From Bordetella trematum (GTDB taxonomy: Bacteria > Pseudomonadota > Gammaproteobacteria > Burkholderiales > Burkholderiaceae_B), in assembly GCF_900078335.1 (NCBI RefSeq), contig NZ_FKBR01000019.1, forward strand, positions 101,645-165,644: a stretch of DNA of 64,000 nt, written 5' to 3'. Made by a program: the position numbers and the translations under genes. Shown here piece after piece: positions 32,793 through 41,034 of the stretch (the stretch's first letter is position 1; the number at the start of each line of letters is the position of its first letter). The notes below the pieces were generated by a model. It had not been told where the DNA came from and did no database searches. It was given only the letters and a program-made list of their open reading frames with translations.

Positions 32793-34298
32793 TCAGCGCC
32801 GCGCGCGGCGTGCCGCGACGCCGCGCGTCTGGACGGCCTGCTCCAGGGCGCGGGCCAGACCGCGCACGCCGTCTTCGATCTGCCCGGCAGGCACGCCGCC
32901 ATAGCCCAGCACCAGGGCGTGCGGACGCGGGCCGGCGTGGTCGGGCAGATAGCGCGGCTGGCCGAGCACCAACCCTTCGGCGGCCGCGGCCGCGGCGAGC
33001 GCGCCGGGGTCGATGCCCGACGCCAGTCCGGCGTAGACATGCAGGCCGGCCCTGGCCTGTGACAGCTGCAGCGCCTGGCCGGTGTGGCGCGCCAGCGCCT
33101 CGCGCAGCAAGGCCTGGCGCGCGCCATATTCGATGCGCATGCGCTTGATGTGGTGCGAGAAATGGCCTTCGGCCATGAAGTCCGCCAGCGCGGCCTGCAG
33201 ATGCAGGTGTCCGGGGCGGTAGATGCTGGCGCTGGCGTGCGAGAACGCCTGGGCGACATGGGGCGGCACCACGATATAGCTCATGCGCAGCCCGGCGAAC
33301 ATGTTCTTGCTGAAGGTGCCCATGTAGATCACCCGGCCGTCGCCGTCCAGGCCCTGCAGCGAGGGGATGGGCGCGCCGTCATAGCGGAACTCGCTGTCGT
33401 AGTCGTCCTCCAGGATCCACAGTCCGCGAGCCCGCGCCTGCTGCAGCAGTTCGAGGCGGCGGGTCAGCGGCATGATCACGCCGGTCGGGTATTGGTGCGA
33501 AGGGCTGGTGATCAGCAGGCGCGTGCGGCGCGGCGCCTTGGTCGCGCCCAGGCTCAGGCCCTGCTCGTCCACCCGGGCCGCATGGCTGCGCACCCCCACG
33601 GCGCCCAGCACCGGCGGGAAGGCCCAGTGGCAGGGGCTTTCGACCAGCGCACCGTCGCCGGGCTGAGCCAGCATGCGTGCGCACAGATCGACCGACTGAT
33701 GGGTGCCGGCAGTGATGATGACCTGTTCTGCCTCGCAGACCACCGAGCGCGACAGGCGCAGGTAGTGGGCCACGGCCTGGCGCAGCGGCAGAAACCCGGC
33801 GCCTTCGCTGGCGTAGCCGGATAGCGCCAGATTGGATTTGCCGAGGTGGCGCGCCACCAGTCGGCGCCAGAGATGAAACGGGAACAGGCTGGCGTCGGCA
33901 ATGCCCGGCACGAAGGCGCCGCTGTACTGCGCCAGGCCGCTGGCGCTGGTGCTCAGGCTGTTGCCGCGCGCCGACAGCCCGGGGGGCTGCGGCCCGGCGC
34001 GCACGCCCCGGGTGGCTTGCAGCGGCCGCGCGGCAGTGTGTTCGACGAAGGTGCCGCTGCCGGCGCGTGTGCTCAGGTAGCTCTCTGCGATCAGGCGTTC
34101 GTAGGCCAGGGTCACGGTGATGCGCGACACCCCCAGCTCAGCGGCCAGCGCGCGCGACGAGGGCAGGCGCTGGCCGGCGACCAGAGTATGGTCCAGCACG
34201 CCACGGCGCACGATCTCGTAGATCTGGCGTTGCAATGGCAGCTCGGCCTCGCGCGACAGCGCGCCGGCAAGCAGATCGGAAAGCAGTACCTCTTTCAT
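32793..34298 (-). CDS. MocR/PdxR-family regulator
   Basis: A 501-residue MocR protein: an N-terminal GntR winged helix (about 15-85, QRLPSSRALAAELGVSRITV) joined to a fold-type I aminotransferase-like domain (about 120-490). The PLP-anchoring region reads IYMGTFSKNMFAGLRMSYIV, with the Lys in FSKNMF, and the Asp/Tyr pocket ILEDDYDSEFRYDG is complete, so it probably senses PLP-bound amines. It converges on the class III PLP enzyme and is 25 bp upstream of nothing on its own strand. The AGTGGCTAT repeats before the kinase operon are its most likely target. Confidence 0.93.
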   Translation of the reverse strand: MKEVLLSDLLAGALSREAELPLQRQIYEIVRRGVLDHTLVAGQRLPSSRALAAELGVSRITVTLAYERLIAESYLSTRAGSGTFVEHTAARPLQATRGVRAGPQPPGLSARGNSLSTSASGLAQYSGAFVPGIADASLFPFHLWRRLVARHLGKSNLALSGYASEGAGFLPLRQAVAHYLRLSRSVVCEAEQVIITAGTHQSVDLCARMLAQPGDGALVESPCHWAFPPVLGAVGVRSHAARVDEQGLSLGATKAPRRTRLLITSPSHQYPTGVIMPLTRRLELLQQARARGLWILEDDYDSEFRYDGAPIPSLQGLDGDGRVIYMGTFSKNMFAGLRMSYIVVPPHVAQAFSHASASIYRPGHLHLQAALADFMAEGHFSHHIKRMRIEYGARQALLREALARHTGQALQLSQARAGLHVYAGLASGIDPGALAAAAAAEGLVLGQPRYLPDHAGPRPHALVLGYGGVPAGQIEDGVRGLARALEQAVQTRGVAARRARR

Positions 34299-34323
34299 GG
34301 CACAGAACCGGCGTCGGCCCGTT

Positions 34324-35094
34324 TCAGACGGTGTAGTTCAGCGCCAGCCGGCCGCCGTCGACATAGAGGGTTTCTCCGGTGATGTAGCTGGCCGCGTCGC
34401 TCAGCAGATAGGCCACCGCGTCGGCCACCTCGGCGGGTTCGCCCAGGCGGCGCATGGGCGTGCGGCTCATGAGGCGCGCGCGGGCCGCCTCATCGGCCAT
34501 CACGGCGCGTTGCGCCAGTTCGGTGCCGATGGTGCCGGGCCCGACGGCATTGACGCGGATGCCGTGATCGATGAGGGCCAGCGCCATCGCGCGGGTCAGT
34601 TGCGCAATGCCGCCCTTGCTGACGTTGTAGGTGGCGATCGACGGGATCGCCAGCACCGCGTTGACCGAACTCATGTGCACGATGGCGCCGCTGCCCTGTG
34701 CCGCCATCACGCGCGCCACCGCCTGGCCCACCAGGAAGGCGCCCTTGAGGTTGACGTTCATGACCAGGTCCCAATCGGCCTCGCTGATGTCGAGAAAGTC
34801 TCCGGTGCGCACCACGCCGGCGTTGTTGACCAGTTGATCGACCCGTCCGAAGTGCGCCAGCGTGGCCTGCAGCGCCGCTTGCACGGCGTCCTGGCGGCTG
34901 ACGTCGCACGCCACGAACTGGCCCTGCTGGCCGAGCGCATCTGCCAGGGCCTGCCCCTGTGCGGCGTCCACATCCCAGATGCTGACGTTGGCGCCGGCCT
35001 GCGCCAGACGTTCGACGCAGGCGCGGCCGATGCCTTGCGCGCCGCCGGTCACAATCGCGACCTTGCCGTGGAAATCAAACTGGGTGTTGCTCAT
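34324..35094 (-). CDS. SDR-family oxidoreductase
   Basis: A 256-residue classical short-chain dehydrogenase. [12 protein letters not shown] binds the cofactor, an Asp after the second strand (SIWDVDAA) favours NAD over NADP, NNAGVV is the structural motif and Ser-Tyr-Lys appears in [21 protein letters not shown]. The C-terminal [18 protein letters not shown] is standard. It is on the same strand as MocR, 25 bp upstream of it, so the two may share a transcript. It could oxidise or reduce the aldehyde product of the neighbouring PLP enzyme, but only position supports that. Confidence 0.92.
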   Translation of the reverse strand: MSNTQFDFHGKVAIVTGGAQGIGRACVERLAQAGANVSIWDVDAAQGQALADALGQQGQFVACDVSRQDAVQAALQATLAHFGRVDQLVNNAGVVRTGDFLDISEADWDLVMNVNLKGAFLVGQAVARVMAAQGSGAIVHMSSVNAVLAIPSIATYNVSKGGIAQLTRAMALALIDHGIRVNAVGPGTIGTELAQRAVMADEAARARLMSRTPMRRLGEPAEVADAVAYLLSDAASYITGETLYVDGGRLALNYTV

Positions 35095-35188
35095 GACGGT
35101 CTCCGTTAAGGCGCCTGCCCGGCCGGCCGGAAGGCGGCGGCGTCGTGCGCGGGGGGATCACCATTATCGCCACAGACGCCGAGGCTGG

Positions 35189-35614
35189 TCAGCGGTGCAC
35201 CGCCAGCAGCAGATGGCTCTCGGAGTTGGCCACGCCGGCGATGCTGCGCAATTCGCGCAAGACTCGGTCGAAAGCATTGAGATCGGCCGCGTTCAGGTGC
35301 ACCACCAGATCCCAGCGGCCGTTGGTGGAGTGCACCTGGGCGGCTTCGGGCAGGCGTCGCAGGGCGGCGATGACCTGATCGGTCGCTGCGCCATGCACCT
35401 CGATCAGCGTGATGGCCTGGACGCCGGCCTTGTCTTCATGTTCGGCCAGCCGCAGGGTGTAGCCGGCCACCACACCCTCGCGCTCCAGGCGCTGCATGCG
35501 GTTCTGCACCGTGCCGCGCGACACGCCCAGCTGTTTGGCCAGCGTGGCGATGGGCAGACGGGCGTCGCGGCGCAGCAAGGCGATCAACTGGCGGTCCAGC
35601 GGGTCGAGCAGCAT
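35189..35614 (-). CDS. Lrp/AsnC-family regulator
   Basis: A 141-residue Lrp/AsnC protein. The helix-turn-helix is LPIATLAKQLGVSRGTVQNR (about residues 22-41), followed by the RAM ligand domain with GRWDLVVHLNAADLNAFDRV. It diverges from arginase with a 213-bp gap containing an inverted repeat, the standard arrangement for an Lrp-type activator of amino acid catabolism. Arginine or ornithine is a plausible effector. Confidence 0.92.
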   Translation of the reverse strand: MLLDPLDRQLIALLRRDARLPIATLAKQLGVSRGTVQNRMQRLEREGVVAGYTLRLAEHEDKAGVQAITLIEVHGAATDQVIAALRRLPEAAQVHSTNGRWDLVVHLNAADLNAFDRVLRELRSIAGVANSESHLLLAVHR

Positions 35615-35661
35615 ACGGTTCCAGGGCGTTTCAGGGAAAAGCCGATGATAGTGCAGCCCTG

Positions 35662-35690
35662 TCAGATCGTCATATTCAGGTGCAATCTGA
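35662..35690. promoter_or_regulatory. candidate Lrp-type operator
   Basis: Inverted repeat TCAGAT-N17-ATCTGA in an AT-rich part of the gap between the Lrp gene and arginase, 47 bp from the Lrp start and 138 bp from the arginase start. A further ATCTG lies at 35697-35701. Position and symmetry suit a dimeric or octameric Lrp site; not proven. Confidence 0.45.
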
Positions 35691-35827
35691 TCGGTAATCT
35701 GGCTATACGCAGCATTCTTCTCTCTTTCCGCTGGCAGCGAATCTCTCTACCATGCCTGGTGTCCAGGCGGTTCGGCTTGCCTGCCCGGGCCGTCTGCGCA
35801 CGGCCGGTTCTTAGCCCAGGAGTTGTC

Positions 35828-36757
35828 ATGTCTCATACCGATGTCAGCCTGATCGGCGCGCCCACCGACGTGGGCGCCAGCGCGCGCGGCGCCTCCATGG
35901 GGCCGGAGGCCCTGCGCGTGGCCGGCCTGGTCGAACGCCTGCGGGGTTGTGGCCGGCAGGTCCATGATCGGGGCAACCTTTCCGGTCCGCCCAATCCCTG
36001 GCTGCCGCCTCGGCAGGGCTATCGGCATCTGGACGAAGTCGTGGCCTGGAATGCCTTGATCTACCAGGCTGTGTCCGCCGAGCTGCAGGCCGGGTGCCTG
36101 CCGGTGCTGCTGGGGGGCGATCACTGTCTGGCCGTCGGTTCGATCAGCGCGGTGGCGCGCCACTGCCGCGACAACGGGCGGCCGCTGCGCGTGCTGTGGC
36201 TGGATGCCCATGCCGACTTCAATACCAATGCGCTGACGCCGACCGGCAACCTGCATGGCATGCCGGTGGCCTGCCTGTGCGGCGATGGGCCAGAGGCGCT
36301 TACCCGGATGGCGGGCTTTGTCCCGGCCTTGCTGCCCGATCAGGTGCGTCAGGTCGGCATCCGCAGTGTCGATGAAGGGGAGCGTCAGCGGGTCCATGAG
36401 GCGGGCCTGGAGGTCTACGACATGCGTTACATCGACGAGGCCGGCATGCGTGCCACCATGCAGGCGGCGCTGGCCGGGATGGCGCCCGATACGCACCTGC
36501 ATGTGAGTTTCGACGTCGACTTTCTGGACCCCGACGTCGCGCCCGGTGTGGGGACCACGGTGCCGGGCGGGCCGGGCTACCGTGAAGCCCAGCTGTGCAT
36601 GGAAATGATCGCCGATACCGGCCGCCTGGCGTCGCTGGACATCGTCGAGCTGAATCCGGCCCTGGACGTGCGCAACCGCAGCGCCATCGCGGCGGCCGAG
36701 CTGGTGGAAAGCCTGTTCGGCAAATCCACCCTCATCCGCCGTCCGGCTCAGGGATAG
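35828..36757 (+). CDS. rocF: arginase
   Basis: A 309-residue arginase (L-arginine to ornithine and urea). Manganese ligands are in LLGGDHCLAVG, WLDAHADFNT and SFDVDFLDPDVAPGVGT, and TPTGNLHGMPVA supplies substrate contacts (the N-x-H-G motif that distinguishes arginase from agmatinase). AGGAG at 35818-35822 supports ATG 35828. It is divergent from an Lrp-type regulator. The ornithine it makes is the substrate of the cyclodeaminase at 6241. Its end overlaps the fimbrial gene's end by ten bases. Confidence 0.95.
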   Translation: MSHTDVSLIGAPTDVGASARGASMGPEALRVAGLVERLRGCGRQVHDRGNLSGPPNPWLPPRQGYRHLDEVVAWNALIYQAVSAELQAGCLPVLLGGDHCLAVGSISAVARHCRDNGRPLRVLWLDAHADFNTNALTPTGNLHGMPVACLCGDGPEALTRMAGFVPALLPDQVRQVGIRSVDEGERQRVHEAGLEVYDMRYIDEAGMRATMQAALAGMAPDTHLHVSFDVDFLDPDVAPGVGTTVPGGPGYREAQLCMEMIADTGRLASLDIVELNPALDVRNRSAIAAAELVESLFGKSTLIRRPAQG

Positions 36758-37413
36758 ACGATGGAGTACTGCACGTAGGCATGCAGCTTGCCGGGCGTGA
36801 TGGCGTTGCTGCTGGTGCGCACGTAGCGCGCCAGGTAGGTGAGGGTGGCGTCGGCCGTGCTCGCGCCCGCGGCCTTGCTGGCCTTGACCTCCTGCACCGC
36901 CTGCTCGGCCAGCGGCGCGCCGGCCTTGATGATCGTGCCATCCGGGTTGGTCAGCTGGATCTGCACCGATTGAAACGTATCCGAGGCGCCGACGCCGGTG
37001 CTGGGGATGGCGCTGGCCGCCGTGGTGGGCGGCGAGGTGGTGGTGTAGGCGATCAGGTTATGGGTGGCCGGATCCACCGTGCCGCCTGGTTCGAAGTACG
37101 CCTTGAGGTTCTTGTTGTCCAGGGTGGCGGGGCAGTCGGTCAGCTTGATCTGGAAAGCGGTCGCGCCGGCCACGTCATTGGTGTTCTTGAGCGCCGTGGT
37201 GGAGATTCTGGGCAGCGTCACCAGCAGGTTGGCGGGCGGCTCGGCGCCGTTGATCTTGCAGGTTTGCGAGGTGATCTCGCCGGTGATGGTGATGGTGCCG
37301 TCAGCGGCCAGCAGGGGCATGGGAGCCAGGCCCAGCGCCAGGCCCAGCAGGGCAAGGCGGCCGCGGCGTTCGGCTGCGGTCGTGACCGGGTGGTGCGGAA
37401 GTGGGTTTGTCAT
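36748..37413 (-). CDS. type 1-like fimbrial major subunit
   Basis: A 221-residue fimbrial subunit like the Bordetella serotype fimbriae. A long signal peptide ends near PMPLLAADG. The mature part begins TITITGEITSQTCKI, with the first Cys; the second Cys is in IKLTDCPATLDN, giving the usual pilin disulfide. The C-terminus KLHAYVQYSIVYP is the donor-strand beta-zipper ending in a penultimate Tyr. No chaperone, usher or adhesin gene is nearby, so it depends on a remote fimbrial locus. The upstream region lacks the long poly-C tract through which fim2/fim3 phase-vary. Confidence 0.92.
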   Translation of the reverse strand: MTNPLPHHPVTTAAERRGRLALLGLALGLAPMPLLAADGTITITGEITSQTCKINGAEPPANLLVTLPRISTTALKNTNDVAGATAFQIKLTDCPATLDNKNLKAYFEPGGTVDPATHNLIAYTTTSPPTTAASAIPSTGVGASDTFQSVQIQLTNPDGTIIKAGAPLAEQAVQEVKASKAAGASTADATLTYLARYVRTSSNAITPGKLHAYVQYSIVYP

Positions 37414-37536
37414 GATGAGCGAGCAGGAACGTGACGGATTATTTTGTCCGCTTGTACGCTCGGATCCGGCTGAATCGCTTCGTGGCGGGCGTGCTCCTGC
37501 GCCAATAGTGCATGAAGCTAGGACGCATCTGATTGT

Positions 37537-38016
37537 TCAGCGCGAGCCATGCAGGCGCCACTGCGGCAGATCGGGCATGCACGCCTTGTCCCGCTTCGGG
37601 GCGACGCCGGTGGCCGCACGCGCGGCAGGCTGGGGCAGCATGCGGGTGGCTTCCATGCGCCGCAGCAAGGCATGCAGGATGGCGGCCAGCTCCAGCCCAT
37701 CGGTGTCGGCGGGCAGGCAGATGTCCGCGCCGCTTTGCAGCGCCCGGATGCGTGCGGCGCTGCTCGCATGACGCAACAAGGCCACGATGCCGATATCGGG
37801 CGCTATGGCGCGCATGCGCCACGACGCGAGCTGGATATCGGCGCCCGAGGCGCTCAGGACCAGCAGCTTGCTTGGCCGGGCGGCCTGGCAGGCATACAGG
37901 GTTTTGAGATCGTGGCAGCGCTGCACGGAAAACCCCAGCTGGTGCAGACATTCCAGGCGGGATGCATGCGGAGCGTCGCCTTTGGCGAGAAAGATGACAT
38001 CCAGCGAGGGCGACAT
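37537..38016 (-). CDS. degenerate receiver-domain protein
   Basis: A 159-residue protein from ATG 38016 (MSPSLDVIFLAKGD). It resembles the receiver half of an OmpR-type response regulator: alternating strand/helix blocks DVIFLAKG, GFSVQRCHDLKTLY, KLLVLSASG, IGIVALLRH and GADICLPADTDGLELAAIL. The phospho-acceptor Asp at the end of the third strand is replaced (LVLSAS), and the acidic pair near the start is gone. It stops at PQWRLHGSR, where paralogues would begin a DNA-binding domain; another frame continues W-L-ALNNQ, so a frameshift may have removed the output domain. It may be a relic or a phosphorylation-independent single-domain regulator. Confidence 0.6.
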   Translation of the reverse strand: MSPSLDVIFLAKGDAPHASRLECLHQLGFSVQRCHDLKTLYACQAARPSKLLVLSASGADIQLASWRMRAIAPDIGIVALLRHASSAARIRALQSGADICLPADTDGLELAAILHALLRRMEATRMLPQPAARAATGVAPKRDKACMPDLPQWRLHGSR

Positions 38017-38073
38017 GTGTTTTTCCGGGGAGGCGTGGCAGGGGGAGTGTGGGCGAAATGACGGCGTTCGCAA

Positions 38074-38436
38074 ATAAACTCCGGCAGACCTCTCGAATTC
38101 ACATTCGTTTTTGATTTAAACACGTGCGTATTTATTTGTGAATAGAGGTTTCGTATATCGCCTCTCATTCCTTCCCCCGGCGGAGCGGAACGCGCATTCG
38201 ATGCGGCTTGGCAAGGAAATTAATTATTTTCCCCGGTATAACGGAGATACATTATTTTCGGTATATGACGCGGTGCATTTCCTGGCCGCCAGCCGGCTCC
38301 GGAGACAATTCGGCTCCCCCGGATCGGTGTTGCAGTGAAAGGAAAGCGATTTCATGTCTGTCTTGCCAGTTAGTCTGGCCATGTCTGCTGTGGCCGCATC
38401 CGGCGCCGGCCACCCGTTGACCGCTGCGCCGGTGGC
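38074..38436. other. AT-rich gap between divergent genes
   Basis: This gap separates the receiver-like gene (minus) from the XRE gene (plus). Bases 38085-38280 are clearly more AT-rich than the rest of the window (for example ATTTATTTGTGAATAG and GAAATTAATTATTTTCC), typical of a promoter zone or of older foreign DNA. I see no convincing gene; the only open frame (38138-38338) has no family resemblance or ribosome site. Confidence 0.5.
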
Positions 38437-38775
38437 ATGAGCACGTTTGCAGAACGCCTGCGGCAGGCGCGTTTGTTGCGCCGCTGGACCCAGAAAGATC
38501 TGGCCCAGGCCTGCGGGCTGTCGCAGGGCGCCATCGGCAACTACGAAAGCGGCTCGCGGGCCTGCCCCAGCGCCGATATCCTGATCCGTCTCACCTACGC
38601 GTTGCAGGTGTTGCCCGCCTGGCTGGGCGCGGGCGCGGGGCCTATGTTCAGCGATGGCAAGCAGGACTGGCCCTTCGACAGCGTCGCCTTTGCCGACTAC
38701 ATGAAACTCAGTCTGGCCGAGAAGCGCCAGCTCGAAGCCCTGCTGGCTGCCTATATCGCCAACCGCAGCCTTTAG
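38437..38775 (+). CDS. XRE-family DNA-binding protein
   Basis: A 112-residue protein with an N-terminal Cro/CI-type helix-turn-helix (residues 3-60, KDLAQACGLSQGAIGNYESG) and a short C-terminal tail without a recognised effector domain. Size and layout resemble small chromosomal or prophage-derived repressors. No phage genes are present. It lies beside the AT-rich gap, which may hold its own operator. Confidence 0.88.
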   Translation: MSTFAERLRQARLLRRWTQKDLAQACGLSQGAIGNYESGSRACPSADILIRLTYALQVLPAWLGAGAGPMFSDGKQDWPFDSVAFADYMKLSLAEKRQLEALLAAYIANRSL

Positions 38776-38832
38776 ATCGACGCGTCGCGCGGGTTACATT
38801 AACTACGTTGCCTGATCAAAGGAGCAAGTGCG

Positions 38833-39375
38833 ATGCCTTTCATTTCCCCGGTTCGCGCGGCCGCCGGCCTGATGCTGGCGCTGGCCGTTGCCGGCTGCGC
38901 CACGCACGAGGGCCAGGCCCGCGCGCAAGGCGAGGCCGCCCGCAATGTGACCACCAGCGCCGATTCTCTCGCCCAGACGCATTGGGAACTGACGCGCTGG
39001 ACGGACCCGCAAGGCCAGTTGCGCGATATTCCCCACGGGGACAATGGTGAGCCGATCTCCCTGATTTTCCTGGCCGAGGGCCGGGCGCATACCGTTGCCG
39101 GCTTTGCCGGCTGCAACCGCTATACCAGCGCCTATGTGCTGGAGAAGGGCATGCTCAAGATCGCGCCGCCGGCCACGACCCGCATGGCCTGCCCGGCGCC
39201 GCAACGCGCCGCGCTGGAGCGTGATTATCTGCAGGCCCTGACCGACGTGCAGGCCTTTTCCATCGATGCCAGCGGCGCACCGCGCCATCTGGTGTTTACG
39301 CTGAAGTCGGGCGCGGTGCTGGATTTCACCCGCCGCCAGGACCCGCCCACACCCGGCATGGCGCAGCCGCGCTGA
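38833..39375 (+). CDS. META-domain lipoprotein (HslJ-like)
   Basis: A 180-residue lipoprotein: hydrophobic signal and lipobox LAVAGC (acylated Cys22), then a META/HslJ domain. QTHWELTRW, VAGFAGCNRYTSAYVLEKG and PPATTRMACPAP are the three signature blocks, including the conserved Cys pair (GCN and MAC). HslJ-type proteins are outer-membrane lipoproteins linked to stress and novobiocin tolerance; function is poorly defined. AAGGAGC precedes ATG 38833. The next gene encodes a related protein, so the pair arose by duplication. Confidence 0.88.
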   Translation: MPFISPVRAAAGLMLALAVAGCATHEGQARAQGEAARNVTTSADSLAQTHWELTRWTDPQGQLRDIPHGDNGEPISLIFLAEGRAHTVAGFAGCNRYTSAYVLEKGMLKIAPPATTRMACPAPQRAALERDYLQALTDVQAFSIDASGAPRHLVFTLKSGAVLDFTRRQDPPTPGMAQPR

Positions 39376-39401
39376 GCCGGTCCGGGATCCGAGGAGTTTC
39401 C

Positions 39402-40181
39402 ATGTTTTCCTTCTTTCGACATGCCGGGCCGCTGGCCCTCGTCCTTGCGCTGGGCGCCTGCGCCAGCTCGTCGCCGCCGCCGGCAGGCGGCCTGGCGGCT
39501 CGCCAGCAATCCGACATCCTGGCGCAGACGCGTTGGCAACTGAACGCCTGGACGGGCGCCAACGGCGCGCCACAGCCCCTGAATGCGACGGTTGCGGGGC
39601 AGCAGCCCCTGACGCTGGTCTTTACCCAGGAGCAGGGACGGGCCCAGCTCTCCGGTTTTTCCGGTTGCAACCACTACACGGCCCCTTATCGCGTAGTCAA
39701 TGGCCAGCTGCTGGTGACGGCGCCGCCTGCGACCACCCGCAAGGCCTGCCCGCCGGGGCCCATGGCGCGTGAGCAGGCTTTCCTCAATGGCCTGACGGCG
39801 ATCACCGCCAGCCGTCTGGACGATGACATGCACCCCAGCCGCCTGACGCTCACCCTGAGCAATGGCGAGGTGATGCAGTTCGGGCGCGCCCAGGATCCGC
39901 TGGTCGGCGGGCAGACGGGGCCCACCAAGCTGATCTATGTGCATTCCGCCCGCGTGATGTGTGAAGAGGGCGGGGTGCGGGGCATGTGCTACATGGTGCG
40001 CGAAACGCCGTCGCAGCCCTGGCAGGTGTGGCGGGGCGACATCGTCGGCTTCCAGTTTCAGCCCGGCATCGACTATCGCCTGAAGGTGGTCGAAGTGCGC
40101 GATCCGAACGCGCCGGCCGATGCGGCGCCGGTGCGCTGGGTCCTGGACAGCGTGGTCGAGCAGGCCGTGGCCCGCCCCTGA
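39402..40181 (+). CDS. META-DUF4377 lipoprotein
   Basis: A 259-residue lipoprotein with lipobox LALGAC and the same META blocks as its neighbour ([35 protein letters not shown]). It carries an additional C-terminal DUF4377 domain of about 85 residues ([41 protein letters not shown]), with two extra cysteines that likely pair. META-DUF4377 fusions recur in proteobacterial envelope proteins of unknown role. It begins 26 bp after its paralogue behind GAGGAG, so they form an operon. Confidence 0.88.
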   Translation: MFSFFRHAGPLALVLALGACASSSPPPAGGLAARQQSDILAQTRWQLNAWTGANGAPQPLNATVAGQQPLTLVFTQEQGRAQLSGFSGCNHYTAPYRVVNGQLLVTAPPATTRKACPPGPMAREQAFLNGLTAITASRLDDDMHPSRLTLTLSNGEVMQFGRAQDPLVGGQTGPTKLIYVHSARVMCEEGGVRGMCYMVRETPSQPWQVWRGDIVGFQFQPGIDYRLKVVEVRDPNAPADAAPVRWVLDSVVEQAVARP

Positions 40182-40245
40182 GTTTCGGTTAGCATTGCGC
40201 GTGCGGCGGCGCATCAGGGTGCCGCACGCTTCTTTTTTCCGCCTT

Positions 40246-40980
40246 ATGTCTATCGTCAATATCGCCGCCTACAAGTTCGTCGGCCTGCCCGACGCCGATG
40301 ACCTGCGCGAGCCGCTGCTGACGCGCGCCCAGGCGCTGGCGCTCAAGGGCACCATTCTGCTGGCGCCCGAGGGCATCAATCTGTTTCTGGCTGGCCCGGC
40401 CGAGGCCATCGCTGCCTTTCTCGCGCAGTTGCGCGAGGATGCGCGTTTTGCCGATCTCGAAGTGAAGTTCAGCCAATCCGAGACGGTGCCTTTCGGTCGC
40501 ATGCGGGTGCGCCGCAAGCGCGAGATCATCCGCATGGATCATCCCACTATCCGGCCGGAGGCCGGGCGTGCGCCGAGTGTGGCGGCCACCACCCTCGCGC
40601 GCTGGCTGGCCCAGGGCCATGACGATGCCGGCCGGGAAGTGGTCATGCTGGACACGCGCAATGCCTTCGAGGTCGATGTCGGCACCTTCCGCAATGCCAT
40701 CGATTGGCGCATCGAGCGCTTTACCCAGTTTCCCGAGGCGGTGCAGGCTCATCGCGCCGAGCTCGAGGGCAAGACGGTGGTCAGCTTCTGCACCGGCGGC
40801 ATCCGCTGCGAGAAGGCGGCCATCTACATGGAAGACATCGGCATCGAGCATGTCTACCAGCTGGAAGGCGGCATTCTCAAATACTTCGAGGAAACCGGCG
40901 GGCCCGGCTACGACGGCGCGTGCTTCGTGTTCGACGAGCGGGTGGCGCTGGACCCGCAGCTCAAGCCCGTGGCCGCCTGA
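40246..40980 (+). CDS. trhO: tRNA uridine(34) hydroxylase TrhO
   Basis: A 244-residue rhodanese-family protein of the TrhO/YceA type, which hydroxylates uridine 34 of certain tRNAs using O2 to make 5-hydroxyuridine. N-terminal [12 protein letters not shown] and [17 protein letters not shown] form the family's UPF0176 domain. The rhodanese loop is [11 protein letters not shown] with catalytic Cys182 and a second Cys188. It is slightly short compared with the E. coli protein (350) and lacks its C-terminal zinc-like extension, as is usual in betaproteobacteria. ATG at 40246 gives the conserved N-terminus. Confidence 0.93.
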   Translation: MSIVNIAAYKFVGLPDADDLREPLLTRAQALALKGTILLAPEGINLFLAGPAEAIAAFLAQLREDARFADLEVKFSQSETVPFGRMRVRRKREIIRMDHPTIRPEAGRAPSVAATTLARWLAQGHDDAGREVVMLDTRNAFEVDVGTFRNAIDWRIERFTQFPEAVQAHRAELEGKTVVSFCTGGIRCEKAAIYMEDIGIEHVYQLEGGILKYFEETGGPGYDGACFVFDERVALDPQLKPVAA

Positions 40981-40994
40981 AAGACGGTGCGCCG

Positions 40995-41032
40995 CCCATG
41001 AAAAACGCGCCCGAGGGCGCGTTTTTCATGGG
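40995..41032. terminator. bidirectional terminator trhO/metG
   Basis: Perfect 18-bp arms, CCCATGAAAAACGCGCCC (40995-41012) and its complement (41015-41032), with a two-base loop. The A and T tracts within the arms give a U-run after a GC-rich core on both strands. It sits between the convergent trhO and metG genes and overlaps neither. Confidence 0.9.
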
Positions 41033-41034
41033 GC

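Noticed and set aside
37414..37536. Poly-C phase-variation tract before the fimbrial gene
   Set aside because: Searched the 120-bp upstream stretch on both strands; no C or G run longer than three bases near the start.
38138..38338. 66-codon frame in the AT-rich gap
   Set aside because: GTG start without ribosome site, no recognisable family and no codon bias like neighbouring genes.
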